From Rhodobacter sp. (lineage in GTDB: Bacteria; Pseudomonadota; Alphaproteobacteria; Rhodobacterales; Rhodobacteraceae): 64,000 bases of DNA. The position numbers and the translations under genes were made by a program. This document shows positions 45,162 to 54,972 of the stretch, piece by piece. The stretch covers positions 124,001 through 188,000 of the forward strand of contig JADCEN010000003.1 of assembly GCA_020250175.1 (NCBI GenBank), in the 5' to 3' direction. Every line of letters begins with the position of its first letter. Positions within the stretch are counted from its first letter, which is position 1. The notes under the pieces were generated by a model that saw only the letters and a program-made list of their open reading frames with translations, was not told the origin of the DNA and did not search any database.

Positions 45162-45330
45162 GCCACATGGGCCAGTGCCGTCTTTCGGCCTTTCGCGTCG
45201 AAAAACCGGCAGCACGGGCGGGCACAGCGCAAGATTGCAGTGACTGCGCGGGGTGCGGGACTTTCGGCAAACGGCCCGAAAGCGGTGTTTCGGCATCGGG
45301 CGCAACGCGTGGGGCAAGCGAGAGGGCAGC

Positions 45331-46893
45331 ATGGCAGGACAACCGAAAAAAAAGGAACTGATCGCAGAAAAGGAAGCGCCATCGGGCTTTCTTGCGACGG
45401 TCGAGCGTGTCGGCAACATGGTGCCGCATCCGGCGATCATCTTCTTCATCCTGATCGGCATCGTGATCGTTCTGTCGGTGATCTTCGGGCTGCTGGGCAC
45501 GACCGTCACCTATGAGGGCTACGATTCTGCGACGAGCGAAATTGTCGAGCAGACCGCGACCGTACAGAACCTGCTGTCGCCCGATGGCATCCGCTTCATG
45601 CTGACCTCACCGGTGACGAATTTCCTTGGCTTCACCGGGGTTGGCGTGATCCTTGTCGCGATGATCGGGGTGGGGATAGCCGAAGAGTCCGGCCTGATCG
45701 CCACGCTGGTGCGCAAGATGGTGGCGGCGGCGCCCCGGTCGATCTTCACCTTTATGATCGTGATGGTCGGCGTGCTTTCTTCGATCGCGGCGGATGCGGG
45801 GTATCTGGTTCTGGTGCCGCTTGCGGCGGCAGCCTTTCACAGCATGGGCCGCCATCCGCTGGCAGGCCTCGCGGCGGGCTTTTCCGGCGTGGCGGCGGTG
45901 TTCCTGGTGAACGTGTTCATCACGCCCACCGATGCGCTGCTGGTCGAGGTCACCAATGATGCGATCCGCGCGGTGAACCCGGCGGAAGTGATCAGCCCTG
46001 TTGGCAACCTGTTCTTCATGATCGTCTCGTCGATCCTGATGGGCATCATCTGCACGGTGCTGACCGAGCGTTTCGTCGAACCGCGGCTTGGCCCCTACAC
46101 AGGCGGAGTGCCGGTTGAGGCGGCAACGGGGCTGTCGGGCAGCGAACAGCTTGGCCTGAAATACGCCGGGCGCGCCCTGCTGGGCTTTGTCATTGTCATC
46201 GGCCTGCTGACCGCGCCGCCGCTGCCCTGGGGCATCCTGCGCAATCAGGAAACCGGCGGGATCATGGCCGGTTCACCGTTCATGAGCGGCCTCATCATCC
46301 TGATCAGCCTGCTGTTTCTGGTCGTGGGCTATGCCTATGGCAGGGGTGCGGGCACCATCGCCAATGTCACCGCCGCCATTGGCCTGGTCGTCAAGACATG
46401 GAGCAATCTGGCCGGAATGATCTTCCTGTTGTTTGTGATTGCCAACTTCATCGCCTTCTTCAACTACACCAACCTTGCCACCGTGCTGGCGGTGAATCTG
46501 GCGGAATTCCTGCAAACCGTGCCGATCGGCATGGCGGGGTATATCGTGATCTTCGTGATCGTCGTGGCGGTGATCGACATCATCCTGGCCGGGGCGCTGG
46601 CGAAGTGGGCGATCCTTGCACCCGTGTTCGTGCCCCTGTTCATGCAGCTTGGCGGCGACCCGAACATGGTCATGGCCGCGTACCGGGTTGGCGACAGTCC
46701 GATGAACGTCATCACGCCGCTGAACGTCTATCTGGCGGTGATGGTCGGCTTTGCGCAGAAGTATCAGAAGGATACCGGCATTGGCACCATCGTGGCGCTG
46801 ATGCTGCCCTACACGGTGGTCCTGCTGGTCCTGTGGACGCTGTTGCTGGTGGTCTGGTATTCGCTTGGCCTGCCGCTTGGCCCCTCGGCCTGA
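45331..46893 (+). CDS. AbgT family transporter
   Basis: 520 residues from ATG 45331, with GAGAGGG upstream. Family hallmarks: FLATVERVGNMVPHPAIIFF at the N-terminus, LGFTGVGVILVAMIGVGIAE, the hairpin segments SPVTNFLGF and GDSPMNVITPLNVYLAVM, and about ten further membrane segments. E. coli AbgT imports p-aminobenzoyl-glutamate; relatives such as MtrF act as antibiotic efflux antiporters. The M20 dipeptidase encoded on the other strand is consistent with uptake of an aminoacyl conjugate, but no amidohydrolase AbgA/AbgB pair is present. Confidence 0.92.
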   Translation: MAGQPKKKELIAEKEAPSGFLATVERVGNMVPHPAIIFFILIGIVIVLSVIFGLLGTTVTYEGYDSATSEIVEQTATVQNLLSPDGIRFMLTSPVTNFLGFTGVGVILVAMIGVGIAEESGLIATLVRKMVAAAPRSIFTFMIVMVGVLSSIAADAGYLVLVPLAAAAFHSMGRHPLAGLAAGFSGVAAVFLVNVFITPTDALLVEVTNDAIRAVNPAEVISPVGNLFFMIVSSILMGIICTVLTERFVEPRLGPYTGGVPVEAATGLSGSEQLGLKYAGRALLGFVIVIGLLTAPPLPWGILRNQETGGIMAGSPFMSGLIILISLLFLVVGYAYGRGAGTIANVTAAIGLVVKTWSNLAGMIFLLFVIANFIAFFNYTNLATVLAVNLAEFLQTVPIGMAGYIVIFVIVVAVIDIILAGALAKWAILAPVFVPLFMQLGGDPNMVMAAYRVGDSPMNVITPLNVYLAVMVGFAQKYQKDTGIGTIVALMLPYTVVLLVLWTLLLVVWYSLGLPLGPSA

Positions 46894-47019
46894 CTTGATC
46901 GTGGCGCAGGGCGTGGGGCCGCTTGGCCCTGCGCCCTGGCCCTGCCGCCCCTGCCCCCGAGACACAAGCGGGGCCTGCCGCCCCATCGCCACTGAATCGC
47001 CACTGACCGGAGACGCCCG

Positions 47020-48108
47020 ATGCCACAGACGCCCATACTGCGCGCAACCCTTGCCCTCGGCCTTGTCGCGCTGCTGGCCGCTTGCGAGCAGGAGGCCCCG
47101 GCCGAGGGTGTCGAGGCACGTCCCGTCCGCACGATCACGGTCGCAGAACAATTGACGGGCGAAAGGGTGACCGTCGCGGGCACGGTTGAAAGCCAGGTCC
47201 AGGCTGATCTTGGGTTCCGGATCGGCGGGCGTCTGGCCGGGCGTCTGGTGAATGTGGGTGATGTGGTGACCGCCGGGCAGGAACTGGCGCGGCTTGATCC
47301 TGCCGACGAAGAGAACGGCCTGCGGGCCGCCGAGGCCAATCTGGCCGCCGCCGAGGCGCAGCTTGTCGAGGCCGAATCGAACTACGTCCGCCAGCGCCAG
47401 CTTTATGATCGCGGGTTTCTGGCCCGCGCGGGCCTGGAACGCGCCGAAGCGGCGCGCAACACCGCACTGTCGGCAACGGATGCGGCGCGCGCGCAATATG
47501 GCATTGCCAAGCGGCGGTTGAACGATACGGTTCTGCTGGCCGATGCACCGGGTACGGTCGTGGACATCGGTGCCGAACCGGGCGAGGTGGTGAACCCCGG
47601 CCGCATGGTGGTGCAGATCGCCCGTGACGAAGGTCTGGATGCCGTGATCGACGTGCCGGCGGGCATCATCGGTGAACAGCCCGATCTGTCTGCCGAAATA
47701 ACGGTCGCCCTGTCACAGAACCCCGCCGTTACGGCCCGTGGCCGCATCCGCGAGGTTGCGCCCCGCGCTGATGCCGTCACCGGCACCTTCCGGGTGCGGA
47801 TCGGCCTGATCGACCCGCCGGCCGAACTGCGGCTGGGCTCGGCCGTGACAGCCACGACCACGCTTGATCCCGTGGGCAGCATCGAGGTTCCGGCTTCGGC
47901 CCTGACCTCGCTGGACGGGCAGGCGGCGGTCTGGGTGGTGGACAGCGCCAGCATGTCGGTCGCCTTGCGGCCGGTCACGGTGGACCGCTTCACGCCGGCC
48001 GCCGTGGTCGTGCTGGACGGGCTGGCACCGGGGGATGTGGTGGTCACGGCGGGGGTGCAGGCGCTGCGCCCCGGCCAGACCGTGCGCCTGGCCGGAGCTG
48101 CATCGTGA
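47020..48108 (+). CDS. RND efflux periplasmic adaptor (membrane fusion lipoprotein)
   Basis: 362 residues. A lipoprotein signal ends LLAAC with Cys at residue 22. The lipoyl halves (GRLVNVGDVVTAGQELARLDP and DAPGTVVDIGAEPGEVV) flank an alpha-helical hairpin (about 95-165, rich in Ala, Glu and Arg heptads), followed by beta-barrel and membrane-proximal domains. It bridges the RND permease encoded next (four-base overlap) to an outer-membrane channel, which is not encoded here. Substrate unknown. Confidence 0.93.
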   Translation: MPQTPILRATLALGLVALLAACEQEAPAEGVEARPVRTITVAEQLTGERVTVAGTVESQVQADLGFRIGGRLAGRLVNVGDVVTAGQELARLDPADEENGLRAAEANLAAAEAQLVEAESNYVRQRQLYDRGFLARAGLERAEAARNTALSATDAARAQYGIAKRRLNDTVLLADAPGTVVDIGAEPGEVVNPGRMVVQIARDEGLDAVIDVPAGIIGEQPDLSAEITVALSQNPAVTARGRIREVAPRADAVTGTFRVRIGLIDPPAELRLGSAVTATTTLDPVGSIEVPASALTSLDGQAAVWVVDSASMSVALRPVTVDRFTPAAVVVLDGLAPGDVVVTAGVQALRPGQTVRLAGAAS

Positions 48109-51100
48109 TCGGACCGAACCTTTCCGAATGGGCGCTGCGCACGCGCCAGCTGACAGTCTATATGATGATCGTCGGCGTCATCGCCGGGGCCTTCGCCTTC
48201 GTCAACCTCGGCCGTGACGAGGACCCGAGCTTTACCATCAAGACCATGCTTGTTACCGCCGTCTGGCCGGGCGCGACCATGGAGGAAACGCAGTCACAGC
48301 TGACCGACCGGCTGGAGCGGCGGCTGGAAGAAACCACCGGTCTTGACGCGCTGCGCTCGATCACCCGGCCCGGAATCGTGACGATCTATGTCGATCTGGA
48401 CGGCGCCTTTCCGCCGGAACGGGTGCCCGATGTCTGGCAGGAGGTGCGCAACAGCGTCGGCGACATCCGCCACACCCTGCCGCAAGGCGTGCTGGGGCCG
48501 TTCTTCACGGACGATTTCGGCGATGTCTTCGGCATCATCTATGCCTTCACCGCCGACGGTTTCAGCGACCGCGAGTTGCGCGACGGCGTTGACGTGGTGC
48601 GGTCCGACCTGCTGCGGCAGGTTGATGGCATCAACAAGATCGAATGGATCGGGGTACAGGAAGAACAGGTCCTGATCGAATTCCAGCCCGACCGCGTGGC
48701 AGCCATGGGCCTGGATTACGGCCAGATTTTCAACGCGATAGCGGCGCAGAACGTGGTGCGCCCATCGGGTGTCATCAACTCGGGCACCGAAAACCTGGCG
48801 CTTCGTGTGTCGGGGGCCTTCACCTCCGAGGCGGACGTGCTGGAGGTGTCGCTGGTCGCGAATGGCCGTACGATCCGCCTTGGCGATATTGCCACCGTGC
48901 GCCGCGCCCTGGTGGACCCGCCGCAGCCGCTGTTGCGGGTGAACGGCAAGCGCGCCATCGCCCTGGCAATCTCCATGGCCGAGGGTGGCGATATCCTGCA
49001 ACTGGGCGAGGATGTGACCCGCGCCATGGCGCGGTCCACCGCGAACCTGCCCGTCGGAATCGAGCCGATCCTGATTTCCGATCAGCCGTCTGTGGTCGAT
49101 CTGTCCATCGGCGACTTCACCGCCAACCTGTGGCAGGCGGTGGGCATCATCCTTGTCGTCAGCTTCCTGATGCTGGGGGTGCGGCCGGGGGCGGTGGTGG
49201 CCATTGCGATTCCCATCACAATGGCCATCGTGTTCCTGATCATGCAGACCATGCAGATCGACCTGCAGCGGGTGTCGCTTGGGGCGCTCATCATTGCGCT
49301 GGCTCTGATGGTGGACGACGCGATGACGACCGTGGACGCCATGCTGCGCCGCCTTGCAGCCGGCGACAAGATCGAGAAGGCGGCGAGTTTCGCCTACCGG
49401 ACGCTGGCGGCACCTATGTTGATCGGCACGCTTATCACCATTGCGGGCTTCGTGCCCATCGGCTTTGCGGAAAGTCAGGGGGGCGAGTACACCATTTCCC
49501 TGTTCCAGGTGGTGGCCATTGCGCTGATCACCTCGTGGTTCGTGGCGGTGCTGTTCGCGCCGATCCTGGGGGCGGTGCTGCTGAAGCCGCCTGCGGCGGG
49601 CGCGGCCGAGCCGCCGCCGGGCCGGTTCCTGCGCGCCTATCAGGGCCTGCTGCGGCTTTCGATCCGCTTCCGTTTTGTCACTTTCGCAATCACGGCCGCG
49701 CTGGTTGCGCTTGCTTATGTGGGATTTGGCCAGATCGACCGGCAGTTCTTTCCGGCATCAGACCGCAATGAGTTGATCGTCGATTTCCAGCTGTCGCGGC
49801 CCAGTTCGATCTTTGCCTCGGAAGACGCGGTGAAGCGGATCGAGGAATTCATCGCGGCCAGCGGCGACGCGCAGTTCTACACCTCTTATGTCGGTCGCAA
49901 TGTGATCCGGTTCTACCTGCCGCTGGCGATCCTGCCGCCAAGCGACCATCATTCGCAGATCGTGGTCATGGCGCGCGACTTCGAGGCGCGGCTTCGCCTG
50001 CAGGACGGGCTGACGACGTTCCTGATCGAGGAATTCCCCGAGGCGGTCAGCCGCGTCAGCCCGCTGGAACTGGGCCCGCCGATCGGCTGGCCCCTGCAGT
50101 ACCGCCTGACCGGCCCCGACCCCGAGGTGCTGCGTGCGCGCGCGCTGGACCTTGCCAATGTCATCGCCAGCTATCCGAACGCACGCCAGGTTCATTTCGA
50201 CTGGATCGAACCGGCGCGCCAGTTGCGGATCGAGGTCGATCAGGCCCAGGCGCGCCGTCTGGGGTTGACCTCGGCGCAACTGGCGTCGGTGCTGCAGACC
50301 GCCGTGTCGGGCGCGCCGGTGACGCAGTTGCGCGACGACATCTATCTGGTGAACGTGGTGGCACGGGCCGCCGACGGCAGCCGCGTGTCGCTCGATAGCC
50401 TTGCCACGCTGCAGGTGCCGGTGCCCGGCGGGCGCACGGTGGCGCTGAGCCAGTTCGCCAATTTCAGCTTCGATCAGGAACAGCCCTTCCTGTGGCGGCG
50501 CGACCGGCTGCCCACCCTTACCGTGCTTGCCGATGTGGTGAACGGTGATACGCCCGAGGCGGCGGTGGCGGCGCTGGAGCCGCAGATCACGGCCATGGCG
50601 GCGACCCTGCCCGTGGGATATGAAATTCAGGTGGGCGGCACGGTCGAAACCAGCGCCGAAAGCAGCGCCTCGGTTTTTGCCGTGGTGCCGCTGATGGTGT
50701 TCCTGATGATCACACTGCTGATGGTGCAGCTCAAGAACTTCAAGGACATGGGCATGGTCTTGGTTCTGCTGCCGCTTGGGCTGATCGGGGTGGTGGCCGC
50801 GCTGCTGGCCTTCGGGCGTCCGCTTGGCTTTGTTGCGATCCTGGGGATCCTGGCGCTGATCGGGATGATTGCAAAAAACGCCGTGATCCTGATTACCCAG
50901 ATCACCGATGACCGCGCGTCCGGCAAATCCGTGGAAGAGGCGGCCGTTACCGCGGCGACCAACCGTATGCGCCCGCTTCTGCTGACGGCGCTGTCAACCG
51001 TTCTGGGTATGCTGCCCATCGCGCCCACCCTGTTCTGGGGGCCGATGGCCTTTGCGATCATGGGGGGCCTGCTGGTGGCCACCCTGCTGACACTGATCTT

Positions 51101-51167
51101 GCTGCCGACGCTTTATGTAGCGGTGCATGGGGGGCGCGGGGCAAAGGCTGCACCGGCAGATGTCTGA
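48105..51167 (+). CDS. RND family efflux permease
   Basis: 1020 residues from a GTG at 48105 within the stop of the adaptor gene. Twelve membrane segments, with two large periplasmic loops after segments 1 and 7. The proton-relay acids are seen in ALIIALALMVDDAMTTVDAM (segment 4), and the inner motif near RMRPLLLTALSTVLGMLPIA (segment 11) is standard. The sequence ESQGGEYTISLFQVVAIALI is typical of the HAE1/AcrB-like group. Trimeric pump driven by proton influx. Overlaps the MFS gene by 8 bases. Confidence 0.95.
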   Translation: MIGPNLSEWALRTRQLTVYMMIVGVIAGAFAFVNLGRDEDPSFTIKTMLVTAVWPGATMEETQSQLTDRLERRLEETTGLDALRSITRPGIVTIYVDLDGAFPPERVPDVWQEVRNSVGDIRHTLPQGVLGPFFTDDFGDVFGIIYAFTADGFSDRELRDGVDVVRSDLLRQVDGINKIEWIGVQEEQVLIEFQPDRVAAMGLDYGQIFNAIAAQNVVRPSGVINSGTENLALRVSGAFTSEADVLEVSLVANGRTIRLGDIATVRRALVDPPQPLLRVNGKRAIALAISMAEGGDILQLGEDVTRAMARSTANLPVGIEPILISDQPSVVDLSIGDFTANLWQAVGIILVVSFLMLGVRPGAVVAIAIPITMAIVFLIMQTMQIDLQRVSLGALIIALALMVDDAMTTVDAMLRRLAAGDKIEKAASFAYRTLAAPMLIGTLITIAGFVPIGFAESQGGEYTISLFQVVAIALITSWFVAVLFAPILGAVLLKPPAAGAAEPPPGRFLRAYQGLLRLSIRFRFVTFAITAALVALAYVGFGQIDRQFFPASDRNELIVDFQLSRPSSIFASEDAVKRIEEFIAASGDAQFYTSYVGRNVIRFYLPLAILPPSDHHSQIVVMARDFEARLRLQDGLTTFLIEEFPEAVSRVSPLELGPPIGWPLQYRLTGPDPEVLRARALDLANVIASYPNARQVHFDWIEPARQLRIEVDQAQARRLGLTSAQLASVLQTAVSGAPVTQLRDDIYLVNVVARAADGSRVSLDSLATLQVPVPGGRTVALSQFANFSFDQEQPFLWRRDRLPTLTVLADVVNGDTPEAAVAALEPQITAMAATLPVGYEIQVGGTVETSAESSASVFAVVPLMVFLMITLLMVQLKNFKDMGMVLVLLPLGLIGVVAALLAFGRPLGFVAILGILALIGMIAKNAVILITQITDDRASGKSVEEAAVTAATNRMRPLLLTALSTVLGMLPIAPTLFWGPMAFAIMGGLLVATLLTLILLPTLYVAVHGGRGAKAAPADV

Positions 51168-52371
51168 CGCAGCGCCGCTGGCCTGGTCAGGCAAAAGTGA
51201 CAAGGTCAGCTACTACAGGCTGTTTGCGGGCTATGTCATTGCGCTGTTCGGCACCGGCATCGCCACGGTCGCGCTGGCGATGTTCGCCTTTGACCTGGCG
51301 GGAGAGGAATCGGGGGCCATCATCGGCACTGCCCTGTCGTTGAAGATGTTTGCCTATGTGCTGGCGGCCCCGGTGCTGACAGTGCTGACAGAGAGGATTC
51401 CGCGCAAGCACCTGCTGATCGGGCTGGACCTTGTGCGCGCGGGCAGCCTGCTGCTGTTGCCGCTGGTCACTCAGGTCTGGCAGATCTACGCGCTGGTCTT
51501 TGTCTTTGCGGTGGCCTCGGCGACCTTCGGCTTTGTCTATCTGGCGATCGTGCCCTATCTGCTGGGCAGCGCCGAGGATTACACCCGCTCGCTCGCCCGG
51601 TCGCGGATTGCCACGGAACTGGAAGGGCCCGTAAGCCCGCTCATGGCCGCCGGTCTGCTGATGGTGCTGGCAACGGCGGGTATCTTCGTGCTGGCGGCGG
51701 GGGCCTTTGTGCTGTCGGCGTTTCTGGTGAAGGCCGCGCAGATGCCCCGGCACCTGACCGCCCGCAGCGACGGGGTGCTGGCAAAGCTGACCCGGGGGCC
51801 GCGCCTGTTCATTTCTGTCCCGGTGTTCCGGGCGGTGATCGCGCTGGATGTCGCGGTGGCGCTGGCTTCGGCCATGGTTCTGGTCAATACGGTTGTGATC
51901 GTGCAGGGCTTTTTGCACCTTGACCGCGATGCGCTGGCGCTGGCCTTTTTTGCCTTTGGCATGGGGTCGATCATCGGGGCTGTGCTGATGCCGCAGCTGC
52001 TGGGGCGGATACCGGAACGGCGGCTGGTTCTGATCGGCACTGTCCTTTTGACGGCGGGGCTTGGCCTGGGCGTGGTGCAGACCACGCCGGTCGGCTTGCT
52101 GGTGCTGTGGGCGGTGCTGGGGCTGGGCGTGGCCTGGGTGCTGACCCCGGTCACCTACATGATCCGGCGTCTGGCCGCCCCCGCCGATCTGCAGACGCTG
52201 TTCGCCGCGCAGATGTCGATCTCAAACGCCTGCCTGCTGGTGGCTTATCCTCTGGCAGGCTGGCTGGGGGCCAGCCTTGGCATCCCGATGACCTTTCTTG
52301 TCCTGGCAGTACTGGCGGGCCTGGCCGCAGTCGTCGCCTTCCGGCTTTGGCCCGCCGCCGAGGGCAGTTAG
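51160..52371 (+). CDS. MFS transporter, efflux type
   Basis: 403 residues from ATG 51160, overlapping the RND stop. Twelve membrane segments; the loop between segments 2 and 3 reads TERIPRKHLLIGLDLVRAGS, of the enterobactin-exporter/macrolide-efflux (MFS_3) subgroup. Cotranslation with the RND permease suggests a shared export role. Convergent overlap of 4 bases with the esterase gene. Confidence 0.9.
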   Translation: MSDAAPLAWSGKSDKVSYYRLFAGYVIALFGTGIATVALAMFAFDLAGEESGAIIGTALSLKMFAYVLAAPVLTVLTERIPRKHLLIGLDLVRAGSLLLLPLVTQVWQIYALVFVFAVASATFGFVYLAIVPYLLGSAEDYTRSLARSRIATELEGPVSPLMAAGLLMVLATAGIFVLAAGAFVLSAFLVKAAQMPRHLTARSDGVLAKLTRGPRLFISVPVFRAVIALDVAVALASAMVLVNTVVIVQGFLHLDRDALALAFFAFGMGSIIGAVLMPQLLGRIPERRLVLIGTVLLTAGLGLGVVQTTPVGLLVLWAVLGLGVAWVLTPVTYMIRRLAAPADLQTLFAAQMSISNACLLVAYPLAGWLGASLGIPMTFLVLAVLAGLAAVVAFRLWPAAEGS

Positions 52372-53483
52372 GGATCGCCGAAGGGTGCCAGCACGACCGA
52401 AGCGGTGCTTTGCACCACGTTGACGCCGGCCCCAAGCAGGCCGGGCTGGCGGGTTTCATCCGACAGGATTTCCGTCCCCAGGGCGCTCATCCCGTTCAGG
52501 ACCGAGATCATGACCGGCGAGGTGGCCACTTTGAAATGGTTCAGCGAATCGCCCGTCCCGGTCACTTCCGTCAGATCAATGACCGTCACCGGCAGATCGG
52601 CAATCCGGGCGGTATCTGACAGCGCCCCCAGCCGGACGCCCGGGCCGCGCAGCAGCGCCGAAAACCGCAGCGCCCGGTCGCGCGCCGAGGTAAAGATGTA
52701 GATCGACACATCCTTTTCGGCCAGGGCGCGGGCCTGCCGGCGGAAGACCTCCACGTCAATGTCGGGGGCCATCAGCACCACGGTCCTGATCTTGTCGAAG
52801 GCCCCCGGCCGGTTGCGGATGGCCTTCTGCCGCAGGGCTTCCATCACCAGGAAGGCCCCCATGGAATGCCCGGCCACCACAATCCGGGTGGCATTGGTCT
52901 GATCCAGCAGGCTGAGCAGGTCTTCCAGATCGTCGCGGGCCTGCAGCGTGGCTTCGCGGTCGGTGGCATAGGCCGCAACATTTGCCGCCGAAGGCCAGGC
53001 ATAGTTGACCGAAATGCCCGGAGCGCCGAAGTCATGCCGCATCTGCGCCTGCCGGTACAGGCCTTCGGCGAAATTGGTATTGAACCCATGCACGAAAACA
53101 AAGACCTCGCGCTGGTTCTTGGGCCGGGTCGCGACGGCGGCGTTGACCGCGCGGATGAAGCCGGCACTATCCGCGATGACCTGGCTGTCCACGATCAGGA
53201 AATCGCGGCGCGGGTCAGGCGTGGTGTTGGCCGGGAAGGTGACCGTGCCGGGCGCGCGGTCCGGCGGAACAGAAACGGTGAACTGCGAAAAGCCAAGGCC
53301 CGGTGCCGGAGCACGCCCAAACCCGGGACCGTCCGGATCGCGCTGCCGGCTGGAGGCGACAAGAACGGGTTCCAGGTATCCAACCGCTGTCGGGTCTGGG
53401 GCAAGCACCAGCGTCCCGCGCTCTGCACAGGAGGCGACAAGCCCGATGACGAGCAGCGCCGGGACAAGCCGCAGTCGGGTCAT
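52368..53483 (-). CDS. Lipoprotein alpha/beta-hydrolase (DUF900/COG4782 esterase)
   Basis: 371 residues. Signal peptide with lipobox GLVASC, Cys at residue 19. The DUF900 signature FVFVHGFNTNFAEGLYRQAQ, nucleophile Ser in VAGHSMGAFLVME, and VVLMAPDIDVEVF are visible. Expected in the outer- or inner-membrane periplasmic face, acting on esters or lipids; substrate unknown. It is 5 bases downstream of the patatin-like gene, so the two probably form one unit. Confidence 0.9.
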   Translation of the reverse strand: MTRLRLVPALLVIGLVASCAERGTLVLAPDPTAVGYLEPVLVASSRQRDPDGPGFGRAPAPGLGFSQFTVSVPPDRAPGTVTFPANTTPDPRRDFLIVDSQVIADSAGFIRAVNAAVATRPKNQREVFVFVHGFNTNFAEGLYRQAQMRHDFGAPGISVNYAWPSAANVAAYATDREATLQARDDLEDLLSLLDQTNATRIVVAGHSMGAFLVMEALRQKAIRNRPGAFDKIRTVVLMAPDIDVEVFRRQARALAEKDVSIYIFTSARDRALRFSALLRGPGVRLGALSDTARIADLPVTVIDLTEVTGTGDSLNHFKVATSPVMISVLNGMSALGTEILSDETRQPGLLGAGVNVVQSTASVVLAPFGDP

Positions 53484-53488
53484 TGCGC

Positions 53489-54568
53489 CTATTCCGCCGC
53501 ATCTGCCGCAGACATGGCAGGTGTTGGCAGATGTGCCGCACCCGCCAGCGCATCAAGGTCCAGGGTGGAACGTACCCCGATACTGTCAAAGTTCTGATCC
53601 AGCCAGCCCTCGGCCCAGCCCCTGCCCAGATCGAACAGCATCCGAAGGTAAGCCCATTCGGCGTTCAGCTTGCTGGAGGCGACAAGGTCCTTCACCTCAA
53701 GATCGGTATGGATCAGGTGCAGGTAGGTATGGGTATAGACGCCCAGATCAATCCCCTTCGCCTCGGCCACGCGCTGCATCAGGCCGATGGCGCGCAATTC
53801 CTTGAGAAGGCTGGAGTTGAAGCTGATTTCATTGACGCGGTTCATGATATCCCGCGCGGTTCGGGGCAGGGCGGCGCGCAGGATCGGGTTGATCTGCACC
53901 ACAAGGATATCGGGCGACCCGACGCTTGCCAGCAGCGGGTAAAGGGCGGGATTGCCGCTGAAGCCACCGTCCCAATAGGCCTCGCCGTCGATCTCGACCG
54001 CCGGGAACATCTGCGGCAGACAGGCCGAGGCCAGCACGGCATCGGTGCTGAGGTCCCCCGGTCCGAACACGCGCGGATGCCCGGTGCGGACATTGGTGGC
54101 CGTGACATGGACCGACAGGTCCGTCAGGCGGTTGACCGCATCGAAATCGACCAGACCGTCAAGCAGGCCGCGCAGCGGATTGATGCCCAGGGGGTTCAGC
54201 TCATAGGGGGAAAACATCCGGCTCATGCTTTCCAGAAAAAGATAGCCGGGCGACTGATCCAGGCTGTAATTGCCCGTCAGCCTGTCAAGCGGGCTGCGCT
54301 GCACCGGCGAAAAGCGCGCCGATTCGCTGACCGCCCGCCACAGGGCGTGCAGGCTTGCGCGGGCACCGTCGCGGCCCCCCCGTGCCATGCCATCGGCCAG
54401 GGCGACGGCGTTCATGGCACCTGCGCTGGTGCCGCTGATGGCGCGGATCGCCAGGCGGTCATCCTCCAGCAGGCGGTCCAGAACGCCCCAGGTCAGCGCC
54501 CCGTGCGAGCCGCCGCCCTGCAGGGCAAGGTTGAGGGGTTTCGTGCGGAGCTGCTGTGATCGTGGCAT
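53489..54568 (-). CDS. Patatin-like phospholipase
   Basis: 359 residues from ATG 54568 (MPRSQQLRTKPLNLALQGGG). Oxyanion hole GGGSHGA, nucleophile motif GTSAGAMNA and the Asp of the dyad in WDGGFSGNPAL. Hydrolyses acyl esters of phospholipids; no signal peptide, so cytoplasmic or, if exported, by another route. Downstream lies the DUF900 hydrolase. The C-terminal half (after about 240) is typical of the bacterial DUF3734-linked patatins. Confidence 0.92.
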   Translation of the reverse strand: MPRSQQLRTKPLNLALQGGGSHGALTWGVLDRLLEDDRLAIRAISGTSAGAMNAVALADGMARGGRDGARASLHALWRAVSESARFSPVQRSPLDRLTGNYSLDQSPGYLFLESMSRMFSPYELNPLGINPLRGLLDGLVDFDAVNRLTDLSVHVTATNVRTGHPRVFGPGDLSTDAVLASACLPQMFPAVEIDGEAYWDGGFSGNPALYPLLASVGSPDILVVQINPILRAALPRTARDIMNRVNEISFNSSLLKELRAIGLMQRVAEAKGIDLGVYTHTYLHLIHTDLEVKDLVASSKLNAEWAYLRMLFDLGRGWAEGWLDQNFDSIGVRSTLDLDALAGAAHLPTPAMSAADAAE

Positions 54569-54972
54569 GGTCACTCTCTCTGGCATGGCGCGGGGCGGTG
54601 CAGGACTGCACGGCGCAACGCTACCCCGGCGGGGCGCTGCGGGCAACCAACCGATGCGAAGGCGCGGGGTCGTGTTCACCACATCGGGAACAGGCCTGGC
54701 TAGACCTGCGTTCCGTCACGCCCCTCTCCGGCAAAGCGGACAAGAGCAGACCCCGATGACCCGGTGTCTTGCCAAGACCACCTCTGCGCTGCCCATTGCG
54801 CTGCTTCCGGCGCAGGGCATGATTACCCCGTCCTGGGCAAAGCTGGCCGCACCGCCGGGGCCGGACGGGCCGCTGCAGGTTCAGCAGACCTGCGCCGGGG
54901 ACCCGACGCTGCCGGACCGTGTCGCGGTTCCGCCGCCCGCCATCTGCCGTCCCGACTCCGGCCCGAGGGGGG
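54569..54972. other. 404-base gap without a supported gene
   Basis: An open frame at 54756-55031 begins MTRCLAKTTSALPIALLPA, superficially signal-like, but its tail is Pro/Arg-rich, it runs into the CIA30 gene on the opposite strand, and it lacks a ribosome site. I do not accept it. The patatin promoter should lie in the left half on the minus strand; not identified. Confidence 0.5.
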
